Assembly: GCA_907165275.2 (NCBI GenBank) | Contig: OU015672.1 | Location: 1,532,501 to 1,596,500 of the forward strand | Length of the DNA stretch: 64,000 bases | Direction: 5' to 3' | From: Zygaena filipendulae | Lineage: Eukaryota; Arthropoda; Insecta; Lepidoptera; Zygaenidae | Shown here: positions 1-10,091 of the stretch, in pieces | Layout of the letters: each line of letters opens with the position of its first letter | Numbering within the stretch: the stretch's first letter is position 1 | The notes under the pieces: generated by a model | Databases searched by the model: none | Seen by the model: the letters and a program-made list of their open reading frames with translations, nothing else | Told to the model about the DNA's origin: nothing | Made by a program: the position numbers and the translations under genes

Positions 1-183
1 TGCGATAGGTGATAATTGGTAGAAATCGTCACGCGTCACGTCGAAACGAGGGTACCAAGCTGAAAGAGCATAAACCATAACAACAAATACCCAGCTTTTA
101 GTTAAAAGCAAAAATGTCAAAAATCATCATCATGCCTTTTCAAAGTTCATATTAGATTTTTTTTTATCATATTTACATTCTTT

Positions 184-226
184 ACTAGCTGTGCCCCGTG
201 GTTTCACCCACGTCAGTTTCGGGGTT
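184..226 (+). repeat. CGH retroposon, head only
   Basis: Starts ACTAGCTGTGCCCCGTGG and runs through TTTCACCCACG, then breaks into an inverted piece of the GAA-tailed SINE. No body is present. Confidence 0.6.
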
Positions 227-233
227 TTACAAA

Positions 234-363
234 AAACGTGACACGCGTGTTTTCGATACGGCTTTCACTCGTCAACAACCGTCACCGATATTTAGTAATC
301 CAACAAGTTGGGACGGGGTTGTTGATGAGTGAAAGCCGTACCGAAAATACGCGTGTCACGTTT
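234..363. repeat. Inverted repeat: two SINE 5' ends head to head
   Basis: Positions 234-280 are the reverse complement of 317-363 with about 4 mismatches in 47, separated by a 36-bp spacer. Both arms are the 5' end of the GAA-tailed SINE; the left arm is a truncated copy in the opposite orientation. Confidence 0.8.
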
Positions 364-580
364 GTCTTCGTTATTTCAGTCACTTTTCAGCATCTATTTT
401 GGACCCTGAGCAGGAAACTGGCTTTCAAGAGAGCCATGTTTTAACTTGGGGAACAATCTAACATTGTTATTGGCGTTTCGCCATAATTGAAGAAGTAGAT
501 GAAGAGATTTTTATTAATAAGAAACATTGTCATTGGCTAATTATTATTATAGACGCCATTATTAAAGAAGAAGAAGAAGA
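317..580 (+). mobile_element. GAA-tailed SINE-like retroposon, copy 1
   Basis: A short non-coding element beginning GGTTGTTGATGAGTGAAAGC and ending in (GAA)n. A 12-bp direct repeat, AAGTTGGGACGG, flanks it at 305-316 and 581-592, as expected of LINE-driven retroposition. No tRNA A/B box pair or 5S-like promoter was recognised, so its RNA origin is unknown. Near-identical full-length copies lie at 8152-8406 and 12738-13002. It may depend on an unidentified LINE; a truncated 3' end of such a LINE is the alternative. Confidence 0.85.
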
Positions 581-646
581 AGTTGGGACGGCACGGCGGT
601 ACGGTCAGAAACGTTATTTTTTTCCAACAATCATTTTGGAAGTTAT

Positions 647-651
647 ATTGT
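647..651. repeat. BEL target-site duplication, left
   Basis: ATTGT directly abuts the left LTR and is repeated at 7211-7215 directly after the right LTR. A 5-bp duplication is typical of LTR retrotransposon integration. Confidence 0.95.
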
Positions 652-929
652 TGTTGGCGGCGTTAGTCCTTAACTATGGATGCGCAGGATCCTAACGCCT
701 ATGAAGCTGAATAAAACTGTGTAGTGGACTGTATAAAACGTATAATATGAAATAAAAATGATAGTACAACAATTTGAGATGCGACAGAATAGATCGTGCT
801 ACCAGAAGTAAGTATGAGGTAGTTATAAAAACGGCCGCTTATGTCGACTCGATGTCCTTGTCAGTTGTAACCGCCCATAGTGTCACCGCTCTTGACGTCG
901 GTGACAGCGGCTAAACAATGTCGCGTCCA
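652..929 (-). repeat. BEL/Pao 3' LTR
   Basis: 278 bp, starting TGTTGGCGGC and ending GTCGCGTCCA on the plus strand (TG...CA ends). It appears identical, base for base, to 6933-7210. The polyprotein stop codon (911-913) lies 19 bp inside it. No AATAAA is visible on the coding strand of the LTR. Confidence 0.97.
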
Positions 930-3900
930 TCCTCCCCCGGTTGAAGTGTCTTCAAAGTTGACTCGTTTGGTAATGGGCAGATGTTTGTGTAGGCACGTCG
1001 GATGACTCCCTTCCTTGTTCGTATGTCCGCCACTCTTGCCACGCCGTCCCGCCCTGGAATGAGACGAACCACACGCCCAAGGAGCCACATTAGAGGCGGT
1101 AGCGCTTTGTCCTTTATGACCACCAAGGTTCCCTCCTTTAGCTCTCCATGACCCCGAAGCCACTTAGTCTTTTGTTGGAGCCAATGGATGTATTCCTTAT
1201 GGAAGCGATTCCAGAAGTGTTGCTTCAGGCACTCGATGCGGTGGAACCTTTGTAACGACGTGATGTTGGCGTCTGTCTTCTGCGGATGAGGCACAAAAAG
1301 TAGAGATCGTCCAATGAGGAAGTGAGCTGGAGTAAGAGGACAGAAGTCAGAGGGATCTTGTGAAAGAGGTGTGAGTGGACGGGAGTTTAAGACAGCTTCT
1401 ACCTGTATAAGCAACGTGGACATTTCTTCGTAATTAAGATGAGTTAACTCTAACACACGACGAAGATGGTGTTTGGTTGATTTGACTGCTGATTCCCACA
1501 ATCCACCGAAGTGTGGAGTATATGCTGGAATAAATGAAAACTTGATGCCTAGTTCGGATAAGTCGGACAATTGCGTTTGTTTGAGGAATTTGGAAAGCTC
1601 ATGGAACGTACCCACAAAGGTGGAACCGTTGTCCGAGAGTATGGTTTGTGGTTTACCGCGGCGGCTTATGAACCTATTTAAGGCTGCAATGTAGGCTTCC
1701 TTTGTAAGGTCTGAGACGAGCTCTAGGTGAACCGCTTTTGTCGCTAAGCAAATGAATACGCAGATATATGATTTGATTAAGATACAACCTCTACCCTTGC
1801 GGTTTGCTATCATGACTGGCCCGGCATAATCAACACCTGTGTCTAGAAAAGGATACTCTAAATGTAGGCGCTCTTTAGGTAGATTACCCATAACGGGTTG
1901 AATTGTTGTACCCTTGAATCTGCTACACTTGATGCATGACCTGACCGTGCGTTTAGCTAGATTGGTACCACCGAGAGGCCAATAGTTGTGTCTAGCTGTA
2001 GCTAAAAGAAGCTGAGGACCTGAGTGTAGGTATTTTTTGTGAAGCATGAGGAAGATTAGCTCACACAGACGATGTTTGCTGCTAAGCAGTATGGGATGCT
2101 TTACGTTGTAGTCATAGTGCGAGTTGTCAAGTCTACCCCCAACGCGAATAAGTTTGATGTTGTCGATAAATGGTGACAATGGAAGGAGTCGATTTTTGTG
2201 AGGTAACTCCTTACCTGACACGAGGAGTTGATACTCCTCTGGAAATGATTCCTTCTGTGAAATGGAAAGTAGAAGATTTGTAGCATTGGACAGCTCAAGT
2301 GAAGATAGAGATAGATTGGAAGTTTTATATGTGTCGACCTTTCTACAATTGTTTACAAATCTAAAAATGTACGCTACGATGCGCTGAAGTTTTGAATAGG
2401 AAGAAGTGTTGTTAATTAAAGAGGAGAATGGGTTTATGTCGCTACTCTGAATTGCATGAAGAGACTTGACTCTCTCTGGTAGATTAAAGTTATGCAATGC
2501 ATTAGGATTTACCGGCCATTTGGATGGGTCAAGTTTAAGAAATGATGGGCCCGACCACCATAGGTTTGAGTTGTTAAGCTCGTTTGCATTGAGTCCGCGA
2601 GAGACAAGATCCGCGGGATTAGCTTTGGTACCAACGTAGCGCCACTTATGACCCGGAAAGCCATCCTGTATCTCACAAACACGATGACGAACAAATGGTA
2701 GAAGATCGTTCGGAGACGTTGCAAGCCACCCCAATACTATGGTAGAGTCTGACCAGAATACACACTCACTGCAATTCAAAGTAAGAGAACCCTTTATTTT
2801 TGAGCATAGTCTGGAGCCCAACAACGCTCCACACAACTCTAGACGTGGGATCGTGGTAGGCTTAATGGGTGCTACCTTACTTTTGGAAGCTAAGAGACGG
2901 ACACAGATGCTACCATCGCTGGCGGTCGACCTCACGTAAGCGCATGCCCCATAAGCCCTTTCTGAAGCGTCTGTGAAAATGTGTATTTGTATGTCCGTGG
3001 GAGATTCGCACGCAACGTGCCTTGGAATGTCTAAATTATTTAAACGTGGCAGAGATTGAGCGAAGTTCTTCCACATTATTTTAATTGACTGAGGTACTTG
3101 TTCATCCCACGAACATTTACTGATCCACAACTGCTGCATTATGAATTTTGCCTCTACAATGCACGGCGATACAAGACCGAGTGGATCAAAAACCTGCGCA
3201 ATTGTGGATAGTATGTGTCGCTTGCTAATTTTTTCATTTGAAGTTAGGTTAATGGAGAATGATAGAGTGTCTCTATTACACTTCCAGAAAAGACCTAATG
3301 TTTTTGAAAGTTCGTTTTCGCTAAGATTTACTGAATCTGATGATTTCTCATCCCTGCTGACGGCTTGTAGGATATCCAAGCTGTTTGAATGCCATTTTCT
3401 AAGAGGAAACCCTGCCGAATCAAGTGTGAGTTTTATCTCCTGGCATAGAGCAATGGTTTCCGTGATGGATTCTCTACTATGTAAGAAATCGTCTACATAA
3501 AAATCGTGACATATAGCTTGCTTTACGTCTTTATTGGAGGAGTCTAACCCTAGCTGAACAAGGCATCTAGTGGCCAGATATGGAGCCGAAGCTGTGCCGT
3601 AAGTAACTGTGTTCAGCATGTATGATTTTAGTGCATGAGATGGGTCGGCTCGCCATAATATTTGCTGTAGAGGTCGCTGTGACGCGTTAACTAATATCTG
3701 TCGGTACATCTTTTCGACATCAGCAGACACAACGTATTTATGCTGGCGAAATCGTAACAGAATACCGATTAAATCATCTTGTACGGTGGGTCCAACGTAT
3801 TGTATGTCATTGAAGGACTTGCCTGACGTTGTGGATGCAGATGCATCAAAGACGACTCGCAGCTTCGTAGTGGTGCTAGTCTCCTTAAGAACACCGTGAT

Positions 3901-6067
3901 GAGGCAGGTAATTCTGTTTTATTGTTGATTCATCGTGTGAATTCTCACTCATATGACCGAGCTTGATATATTCATGAATGAACTCTACATAAGATTGTTT
4001 TAATTTAGGATCTCTACCCAAACGGCGCTCCAAAGACAGGAATCTCCGCTTGGCTAATTGAAACGACTCTCCCAGAACCTCGGGAGACTCCTTTAATGGT
4101 ATTTTAACTATGAAACGGCCATCTTTAGAGCGCTGTGTGGAATTACTAAAATGTTTTTCACACGCGTTTTCGTCTGGTGTCGATGTATGTTTGTGTGAAA
4201 TTGTATCTAGCTCCCAAAAGCGAGTGAGATCTGTGTGCTTCGACGAATCTTGTGTAAGCATGCAAATATTTGTTTGTTCTCGATTTTGAACGTTGATACC
4301 TACGGAACCTGAAACAAGCCATCCCAGCTTTGTTTCAAATATAACGGGTTTGTACTTACCTAAATCGATACGATTTGTGCCGATCACCTTCCAAAATATG
4401 TCTGCCCCCACTAAAATGTCTATTGCCGAGGGTGAATGGAATGACGGATCGGCCAAGCAAATGCCATTAGGTATGTGTATATCTTCTAACTGAATAAGAG
4501 TATGTGGTGATAAAGAAGTTATTGTTGGTAAAATGTAGCAATCTATGTCCGTCCGATAGCCGCCATCGTAAGACTCAAATGTAAGTGAGCACGCATGCGA
4601 GCTGTCGGAGATTTGATTATTTATGCCGGCAACTCTAAGGTTGACTGCGACTGTATGCAGGCCTAGCCTAGTGCAGAGGTCTTGTGTGACAAAGTTAGCT
4701 GTGCTCCCATTGTCGAGAAGGATTCTGGCGGAATGAAATTCTCCTTTACTGTCTAATACCCTAACTAAAGCTGTAGAGAGAAGTACGTTGTGATGTTTGG
4801 ACATGTGACCTGCCGATAGAGCAACGCTGTCATGAGCGACCGGTTCTGTATGTAGTAGGGTATTGTGCTTATGTTTGCAGTACTTACAATGACCCAGCCG
4901 GCACTTAGTTTCAGCGTGACCTGGACGAAGACAGTTCAGGCACAATTTAGAGTCTTTCGCCCTTTGCAGTCGTGACTCGACTGGCAGTTTTCTGAACGAC
5001 TCACAGCCAAAGATGAAATGATCCTGCTTACACATCGGACATGATAATTTTGATTGGAACCTACCTGAGGATACGATAAAGCTCTTACTTTTCTGATGGG
5101 ATAATTCGGGTTTTGTTTTATGTTTAGCCTCTTCTAACGTCTCAAGCAAGTCCGCTCTGTTAGACAGAAATGTTATAAATTTTTCTAATGTGGGTGGTTC
5201 GTTCAATGTGTTTCTGTACTCCTCCCATTCCCTATGTGTTGTGCTGTCTAGCTTAGACGTCATTAGGTGTATCACTAACGTATCCCAATGCTCAGTAGGT
5301 TGGTCGAGTGTAGCTAACGCTCTAAGACTTTTATTTGTGTTGTCTACTAGCTGACGAATGGCTTTACTGGATTCCCTTTGAATTGCTTCAGTATTAAATA
5401 GTGACTGAACGTGGTTATGTACAAGTAAGCGTTTGTTATCATACCTAGCGCATAATAACTTCCAAGCAGAAGAATAATTATCAGCCTTAAAGTCGAGGCT
5501 TTGAATAACTAAAGCGGCGCTTCCGTGAAGCGAGGCGCGTAAGTAATGAAATTTGTTGACATTATCAATATTACTATTGGTATGAATGAGCGAAAGAAAC
5601 GTGTCTCTAAACTCGAGCCAGTGCTGATAGTGACCACCAAAGCGAGGCAAGTCTATCTTGGGAAGCCTGACGAAACTATGAGCTTGCGACGAACCTGCGG
5701 TTATATTATGAACAGAATTACCAGAGCTCGACTCGTTATCCTCACCAAGTAGCTGTCGTCGCTTTTGCTGCTTCTCGATGTATGCTCGAGCATCAGCGAC
5801 GAGAGGATAATATTGCGAATCGAACGCCTCTCGGTCAGCGGGACCATCCTCCGCTCGATCAGCCAGCAGATCCAATTCGTTCTGAAACTGGTCATATTCG
5901 TCGTATGAGTTCTCAATTTTTTCCAGACGTAGTTTAAGTTCTATGAACTGAGCGTGCGATAAATTTTTACTTGTATCTAACGAATAGAAATAGTTACTGA
6001 AGTTTGTAACTTTGCCTTTCACTATGCCACGCCTTTTTACTAGCTCTTTCATTTTTGAATCAGACAT
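911..6067 (-). CDS. BEL/Pao gag-pol polyprotein
   Basis: 1718 aa, near full length for the family. Residues 1-330 are the gag-like part (DUF1759-like). Zinc-knuckle region: C343/C346/H350/C355 and a canonical CX2CX4HX4C at C376, C379, H384, C389. Retropepsin-type motif LLDNGS at about 450-455. Reverse transcriptase, about 660-900, has VVSADVEKMY (D783) and the catalytic FYVDD (D859, D860). RNase H-like residues are D1033, E1077 and D1107. Integrase has an HHCC finger (H1348, H1360, C1378, C1381) and a catalytic triad D1413, D1479, E1525, followed by the C-terminal DUF5641-like segment (about 1605-1700). The start is the ATG at 6067, with an in-frame stop a few codons upstream. All key catalytic residues checked are present, so it may still be active. 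Confidence 0.97.
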   Translation of the reverse strand: MSDSKMKELVKRRGIVKGKVTNFSNYFYSLDTSKNLSHAQFIELKLRLEKIENSYDEYDQFQNELDLLADRAEDGPADREAFDSQYYPLVADARAYIEKQQKRRQLLGEDNESSSGNSVHNITAGSSQAHSFVRLPKIDLPRFGGHYQHWLEFRDTFLSLIHTNSNIDNVNKFHYLRASLHGSAALVIQSLDFKADNYSSAWKLLCARYDNKRLLVHNHVQSLFNTEAIQRESSKAIRQLVDNTNKSLRALATLDQPTEHWDTLVIHLMTSKLDSTTHREWEEYRNTLNEPPTLEKFITFLSNRADLLETLEEAKHKTKPELSHQKSKSFIVSSGRFQSKLSCPMCKQDHFIFGCESFRKLPVESRLQRAKDSKLCLNCLRPGHAETKCRLGHCKYCKHKHNTLLHTEPVAHDSVALSAGHMSKHHNVLLSTALVRVLDSKGEFHSARILLDNGSTANFVTQDLCTRLGLHTVAVNLRVAGINNQISDSSHACSLTFESYDGGYRTDIDCYILPTITSLSPHTLIQLEDIHIPNGICLADPSFHSPSAIDILVGADIFWKVIGTNRIDLGKYKPVIFETKLGWLVSGSVGINVQNREQTNICMLTQDSSKHTDLTRFWELDTISHKHTSTPDENACEKHFSNSTQRSKDGRFIVKIPLKESPEVLGESFQLAKRRFLSLERRLGRDPKLKQSYVEFIHEYIKLGHMSENSHDESTIKQNYLPHHGVLKETSTTTKLRVVFDASASTTSGKSFNDIQYVGPTVQDDLIGILLRFRQHKYVVSADVEKMYRQILVNASQRPLQQILWRADPSHALKSYMLNTVTYGTASAPYLATRCLVQLGLDSSNKDVKQAICHDFYVDDFLHSRESITETIALCQEIKLTLDSAGFPLRKWHSNSLDILQAVSRDEKSSDSVNLSENELSKTLGLFWKCNRDTLSFSINLTSNEKISKRHILSTIAQVFDPLGLVSPCIVEAKFIMQQLWISKCSWDEQVPQSIKIMWKNFAQSLPRLNNLDIPRHVACESPTDIQIHIFTDASERAYGACAYVRSTASDGSICVRLLASKSKVAPIKPTTIPRLELCGALLGSRLCSKIKGSLTLNCSECVFWSDSTIVLGWLATSPNDLLPFVRHRVCEIQDGFPGHKWRYVGTKANPADLVSRGLNANELNNSNLWWSGPSFLKLDPSKWPVNPNALHNFNLPERVKSLHAIQSSDINPFSSLINNTSSYSKLQRIVAYIFRFVNNCRKVDTYKTSNLSLSSLELSNATNLLLSISQKESFPEEYQLLVSGKELPHKNRLLPLSPFIDNIKLIRVGGRLDNSHYDYNVKHPILLSSKHRLCELIFLMLHKKYLHSGPQLLLATARHNYWPLGGTNLAKRTVRSCIKCSRFKGTTIQPVMGNLPKERLHLEYPFLDTGVDYAGPVMIANRKGRGCILIKSYICVFICLATKAVHLELVSDLTKEAYIAALNRFISRRGKPQTILSDNGSTFVGTFHELSKFLKQTQLSDLSELGIKFSFIPAYTPHFGGLWESAVKSTKHHLRRVLELTHLNYEEMSTLLIQVEAVLNSRPLTPLSQDPSDFCPLTPAHFLIGRSLLFVPHPQKTDANITSLQRFHRIECLKQHFWNRFHKEYIHWLQQKTKWLRGHGELKEGTLVVIKDKALPPLMWLLGRVVRLIPGRDGVARVADIRTRKGVIRRAYTNICPLPNESTLKTLQPGEDGRDIV
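930..940 (-). other. Polypurine tract of the BEL element
   Basis: On the coding strand the bases directly before the 3' LTR read CCGGGGGAGGA, the expected position and composition for the plus-strand primer. It lies inside the polyprotein reading frame, so the same bases encode protein and serve as primer site. Confidence 0.75.
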
Positions 6068-6932
6068 TGTGCAAATTTATTACTGAAAAGAAATGTGTTG
6101 GCAAGTGATTAACGAAGTTGTTAAAAGGTTGATTGCCGTATAAAAATGAAAGGCACTTTGAAAATTATGCAAGCAATGATCACCAATTCCTTGCTATTCA
6201 ATTGTTGCAGGCACTGTGAAATACAAATTTTGCTCATACAATTTTTGTTAATAAATCTCCTACCCACCGATTAGAAGTCGGTTGGAAATTATATTTTTTG
6301 TGAATCTATATTTAGAATTTAGTAATTATTACTTGCAACAATCGAAATGATAACAACAAAATGATAAGAATTTAACTTTGATGATGCCAACTGAAGGTTT
6401 TGTGAACGGATTTGTGAAATGATACGTGACTAATGAAATGGTTTAATGAACTTATAAAATGATTTTCTATGCTACTAATGTTTGTTATAAAGCAAAGTTT
6501 AAGCGATTACGACTGTTTTTTTTTTTATATATACTAAGCGGTTATAAGCATGGAATGTAAGTTGCGTAAGCGTCTACTCTGTCCACCGAAGCAAATACAA
6601 ATGAAGTGATCAAGTTAGTAGATGATAGGTATAAATGGAATTTATGTATAGGAAAGATAAATATGTTAAGATTATGAAGTGAAGTAATGGAAGTATGGAA
6701 CGATCTCACTTGGTTTTGTGTACTATCCTTGTGTGAATCGCCTTCCTTTCTTCTTGATGCTGATGATCTGAGGTTTGAATGATGATGATGATGATGATCG
6801 TTGTTTGACTGCGGTGCTTCGTTGGTGTCACAAGGCCGCTGGCGCGATGACCTTGTGTTGACCGAAGACGTAGCCCGAAGACAGCCAAGTAGTAACGATG
6901 AGTAGGTATAAGACGGCTCGTATTGGACCATA
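6068..6932 (-). other. BEL leader / 5' untranslated region
   Basis: About 865 bp between the 5' LTR and the gag start. Directly after the LTR the coding strand reads TA then TGGTCCAATACGAGCC; the TGG fits the start of a tRNA primer-binding site, but I cannot name the tRNA. It holds a run of GAT repeats (about 6779-6799) and an unexplained 129-codon ORF. Confidence 0.7.
6542..6931 (-). CDS. Leader ORF, 129 aa, unknown
   Basis: Its ATG lies 1-3 nt inside the leader and overlaps the putative primer-binding site. The product has a six-histidine run encoded by a GAT microsatellite, is serine-rich, and shows no recognisable domain. It is in the 5' region of the genomic RNA ahead of gag, so if translated it would act as an upstream ORF. 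It may be a chance reading frame. Confidence 0.2.
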   Translation of the reverse strand: MVQYEPSYTYSSLLLGCLRATSSVNTRSSRQRPCDTNEAPQSNNDHHHHHHSNLRSSASRRKEGDSHKDSTQNQVRSFHTSITSLHNLNIFIFPIHKFHLYLSSTNLITSFVFASVDRVDAYATYIPCL

Positions 6933-7210
6933 TGTTGGCGGCGTTAGTCCTTAACTATGGATGCGCAGGATCCTAACGCCTATGAAGCTGAATAAAACTG
7001 TGTAGTGGACTGTATAAAACGTATAATATGAAATAAAAATGATAGTACAACAATTTGAGATGCGACAGAATAGATCGTGCTACCAGAAGTAAGTATGAGG
7101 TAGTTATAAAAACGGCCGCTTATGTCGACTCGATGTCCTTGTCAGTTGTAACCGCCCATAGTGTCACCGCTCTTGACGTCGGTGACAGCGGCTAAACAAT
7201 GTCGCGTCCA
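6933..7210 (-). repeat. BEL/Pao 5' LTR
   Basis: 278 bp, apparently identical to 652-929. It should contain the element's promoter on the minus strand; I do not see a convincing TATA box. The ATTGT duplication follows at 7211-7215. Confidence 0.97.
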
Positions 7211-7215
7211 ATTGT

Positions 7216-8140
7216 ACCTATTTAAGCTTATAACGAAGTCAACGGATATGACACGCATGAAATCAACTGAAATTGTGACAAGAAACGCGTGATTAAACCC
7301 GATAAAAGCCTGCCATTTTCGAGTTAATATTATCTGCAACGGAAGTGATGCGCACGAAGTCAACGGAAGTATGTAGTACCTATGTATTATGTTATCTTTG
7401 ACTACTACCTTTATGTAGCAACGAGCAGAGCGTTAATCATTTGGTTTCCACTAAAGCAACGGAGAGGAAAGATATATTTATTTTTACTACAGTAATTAAA
7501 CTTAATAACAAATTACGCGTAGGTATCAAAGAAACTAATTATAACTTCCTTTTTTGTGTTTAATTTTAATGATCACCTGCTTTGAATTAACACTGCTAAT
7601 AGATGTTTGCTGATACTAATGACACAGGTAACATACCAAGCTTAAGTAGGTACCAGCTGCTGTATTTATTAGTTAAGTCTCAAATTATGGACTTAAAATT
7701 ATTGAATTACATTTTTTATCACTGTTATCTTTTTTGTCAAAGAGCCCATCTCTACTTTGGTGAAAACTGTTAAGTTATGCATATGGCTAATTTTATTATT
7801 TATCATTAGCATAAAATCTAATGGCTTTTGAAAGAAAAAAAAAATTATCCACACCTTTATTATTCCTACCCCCTCAGTTTTGTGCCCCCTCTGTGACTAA
7901 CAGTGTACCAATGCAATGTGGTCGGCAAAGTACTTTGTGTGTTTAGTGTCGTCGTCATTCAGACAAATAGGGTATTACACCTTTTTTCCATCATAATGAA
8001 CCAGTGGAAATTTTATTTCAATTTTATAAAACCGAATAATGCCTCAAAAGTGATTTAATATTTATGATTTTGAATTTTCCCGCAGAAACGCTAGCCGCCA
8101 TGCTTTCAGCTCGTGACGTCACTCCATTAGTAAACAATAT
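7216..8140. other. Unassigned, AT-rich
   Basis: No gene or recognised repeat. The phrase CGAAGTCAACGGA occurs twice (near 7234 and 7355). Confidence 0.5.
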
Positions 8141-8151
8141 GACTGCGAAAG

Positions 8152-8406
8152 GGTTGTTGACGAGTGAAAGCCATACCGAAAACACGCGTGTCACGTTTGT
8201 CTCCGTTATTTCAGTCACTTTTCAGCATCTATTGTGGACGCTAAGCAGGAAACTGGCTTTCAAGAGAGCCATGTTTTAACTTGGGGAACAACCTAACATT
8301 GTCATTGGCGTTACGCCATAATCGAAGAAGTGGATGAAGAGATTTTTATATTAAGTTACATTGGCAAATTATAATTATAGACGCCATTATTAAAGAAGAA
8401 GAAGAA
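8152..8406 (+). mobile_element. GAA-tailed SINE-like retroposon, copy 2
   Basis: Begins GGTTGTTGACGAGTGAAAGC and ends in (GAA)n. An 11-bp duplication, GACTGCGAAAG, flanks it at 8141-8151 and 8407-8417. It differs from copy 1 by scattered substitutions and small indels. Confidence 0.88.
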
Positions 8407-8720
8407 GACTGCGAAAGAGATGTATAGAGTGTCACCGCGACAAGTGAGTCAAACGGTGTAGATTTCTAGAACGCGAGAAACTACCACAATACATTTTATG
8501 TCCTCGGTATTCTACGAAATCCCGACCGTTTGTAAACGGACTAATTACACAAAGCGCCTGCCACATAGAATTTGTTACCCAAACACGACAGTATTTGCGG
8601 TCGGTACCCCGAGCTTTCGGTATAAATTAACAATGTAACAGGAATTAATTAATATTCAATCCTTCCCGCATTTCGCTACAAATTGAACCCAGATATTCAT
8701 CACTCCATTCTAATATATAA

Positions 8721-8800
8721 TACTAGCTGTCCCACGCGGTTTCACCCGCGATAATTTCGAAGTTCCCGCGGAATTGTTCCTTACAAATAGAGACTATTCA
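8721..8800 (+). repeat. CGH retroposon, head with start of body f
   Basis: CTAGCTGTCCCACGCGGTTT followed by the GAATTGTTCCTTACAAA that begins body f elsewhere; truncated. Confidence 0.7.
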
Positions 8801-8887
8801 GGATTAAATAGTAAGAAGAAAATTGAAAAAAAAATTAAGGTTTGTAGCAACAGGAGTTAAAGAACCGTTGCAGGGTTTAAATTTTTG

Positions 8888-9193
8888 AGTTTGTTAGTTT
8901 GTGACGTTGTAGGGGGTAATCTCTGGTTTTATTGAACCGATTTTGAAAATTCTTTCACTTATAGGAGAAGCTGCAGTGATTCTAGGTGTCATAGGGTACT
9001 TTTTATTCCGGAATTCGCGCGGGAACTCCGGAGTTAGTGACGTTTTAATATCTAGATATACTAAACCGATTTTGAAAATTCTTTCACTTATAGGAAGTTA
9101 AAATGATCCTGAGTGACATAGGGTACTTTTTATCCCGGAATTCCCGCGAGTACTGCGAAATTACCGCGGGTGAAACCGTGGGGGTCAGCTAGT
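8888..9193 (-). mobile_element. CGH body b, dimer
   Basis: Read on the plus strand, two tandem modules each run from CCGATTTTGAAAATTCTTTC to a GGAACTCCG-type head piece; the outer head is GGTGAAACCGTGGGGGTCAG. The same two-module form occurs at 22.5, 56.4 and 58.8 kb. Confidence 0.75.
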
Positions 9194-9329
9194 AGTTAAA
9201 TAATTTACAGAAAAATAAATCAGAATATTATACCTTATATATGCAAATCGATCAAACACCTTCAATTACCACGAAGCGATCATTAAAAAAGACTGCATCT
9301 AGCAATAAGGCCGCCTTTTGCTTTGTCTT

Positions 9330-9412
9330 TACTTTTTACATGTTTTAGTTTTAATTATCTCTCTTGGGGCACGCAATAAAGCATAATATTTGAATTGAAT
9401 TGAATTAAAAAA
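9330..9412 (+). repeat. 3' tail of a LINE-type retroposon
   Basis: Contains CACGCAATAAAGCATAATAT followed by repeated TTGAAT, a polyadenylation-like signal and simple tail typical of insect LINE 3' ends. Heavily 5' truncated. Confidence 0.5.
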
Positions 9413-9619
9413 GTTTTGAGGTCGATTCGTTGAGAAAGTGTTAACCACTAAATTACGAATTATCCTTCACCAATGTTGGCCTTAAATATGTAGGTATTTG
9501 TTTTATTTTAATTTAATTATTTTTAAATTAAAAATACATAACTAAATATTCTGTGAAAATTTCAAACGAGCAAGAAAACACGCTTGTTGTATGATGGGAG
9601 CCCACTTAAAAATTTATTT

Positions 9620-9818
9620 TATTCTGTTTTTTTTTTTTTGTATTTGTTGTTATAACGTCAACAGAAGTACCTATATCATATTCTGTGAAAATTTCGACTG
9701 TCTATGAGGGTTCATGAGATACAGCCTGGTGACAGACGTATAAGCGGACGGCCGGACGGACAGCGATGTCTTAGTAATAGGGTCCCGTTTTACCCTTTGG
9801 AACGGAACCCTAAAAAAC
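9620..9818 (-). repeat. GGGTTCCGTTTTACCC-type dispersed repeat
   Basis: Holds GGGTCCCGTTTTACCC, a GGACGGCCGGACGGACAG run and ACAGCCTGGTGACAGACG. Related copies lie at 13012-13123 (minus) and 51570-51720 (plus). Class unknown. Confidence 0.65.
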
Positions 9819-10059
9819 AAAATAATTTACATTTTTTATGTTCTTTCAATCCTGTAACGTGGGATTGTGATTTTACGAGTGTTGTTTGGCACCGAATCGA
9901 ACCGACCTCCTCGTACATAAAACATATGCAAAGACACACAGACGGCCGTGTAAAATGTTTATAGCTATTGCTAAAAAGACATTAAACCGTAGTCCGTACC
10001 CATTCACACGTAAATTGGAATATAAAATAGGTATTTGGTTGGTTCACGTCAGTCTCGTG

Positions 10060-10091
10060 TTAATCTACTATCTTTAAACGAGCAATTCTTG
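10060..10091 (+). repeat. 'Host repeat' left part, split by a foldback
   Basis: CTACTATCTTTAAACGAGCA ending CTTGTA; it continues beyond the foldback at 10484. The unsplit form is at 60250-60516. Confidence 0.6.

Larger units (their letters stand above)
652..7210 (-). mobile_element. Complete BEL/Pao LTR retrotransposon (6,559 bp)
   Basis: Order on the minus strand: 5' LTR (7210-6933), leader of about 865 bp, one 1718-codon gag-pol ORF (6067-911), then 3' LTR (929-652). The LTRs are identical, the ORF has no frameshift or stop, and the ATTGT target duplication is intact, which together imply a very recent insertion. The superfamily is assigned from the domain order protease, RT, RNase H, integrase and the BEL-type gag. 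It lies on the same strand as, and about 13.4 kb downstream of, the host exon at 20.6 kb, so it probably sits inside that gene's first intron. Confidence 0.97.

Noticed and set aside
570..583. GAA, CTT and TTC runs as independent regulatory microsatellites
   Set aside because: At 570, 8395, 12740, 32013 and 50505 they are the 3' tails of retroposons.
861..1163. 100-codon minus-strand ORF crossing the 3' LTR
   Set aside because: Out of frame with integrase/DUF5641-like coding and explained by it.
1473..5752. Plus-strand ORFs within the BEL body
   Set aside because: All lie antisense to the 1718-codon polyprotein, use mostly non-ATG or arbitrary starts, and have no domain signal; they are shadows.
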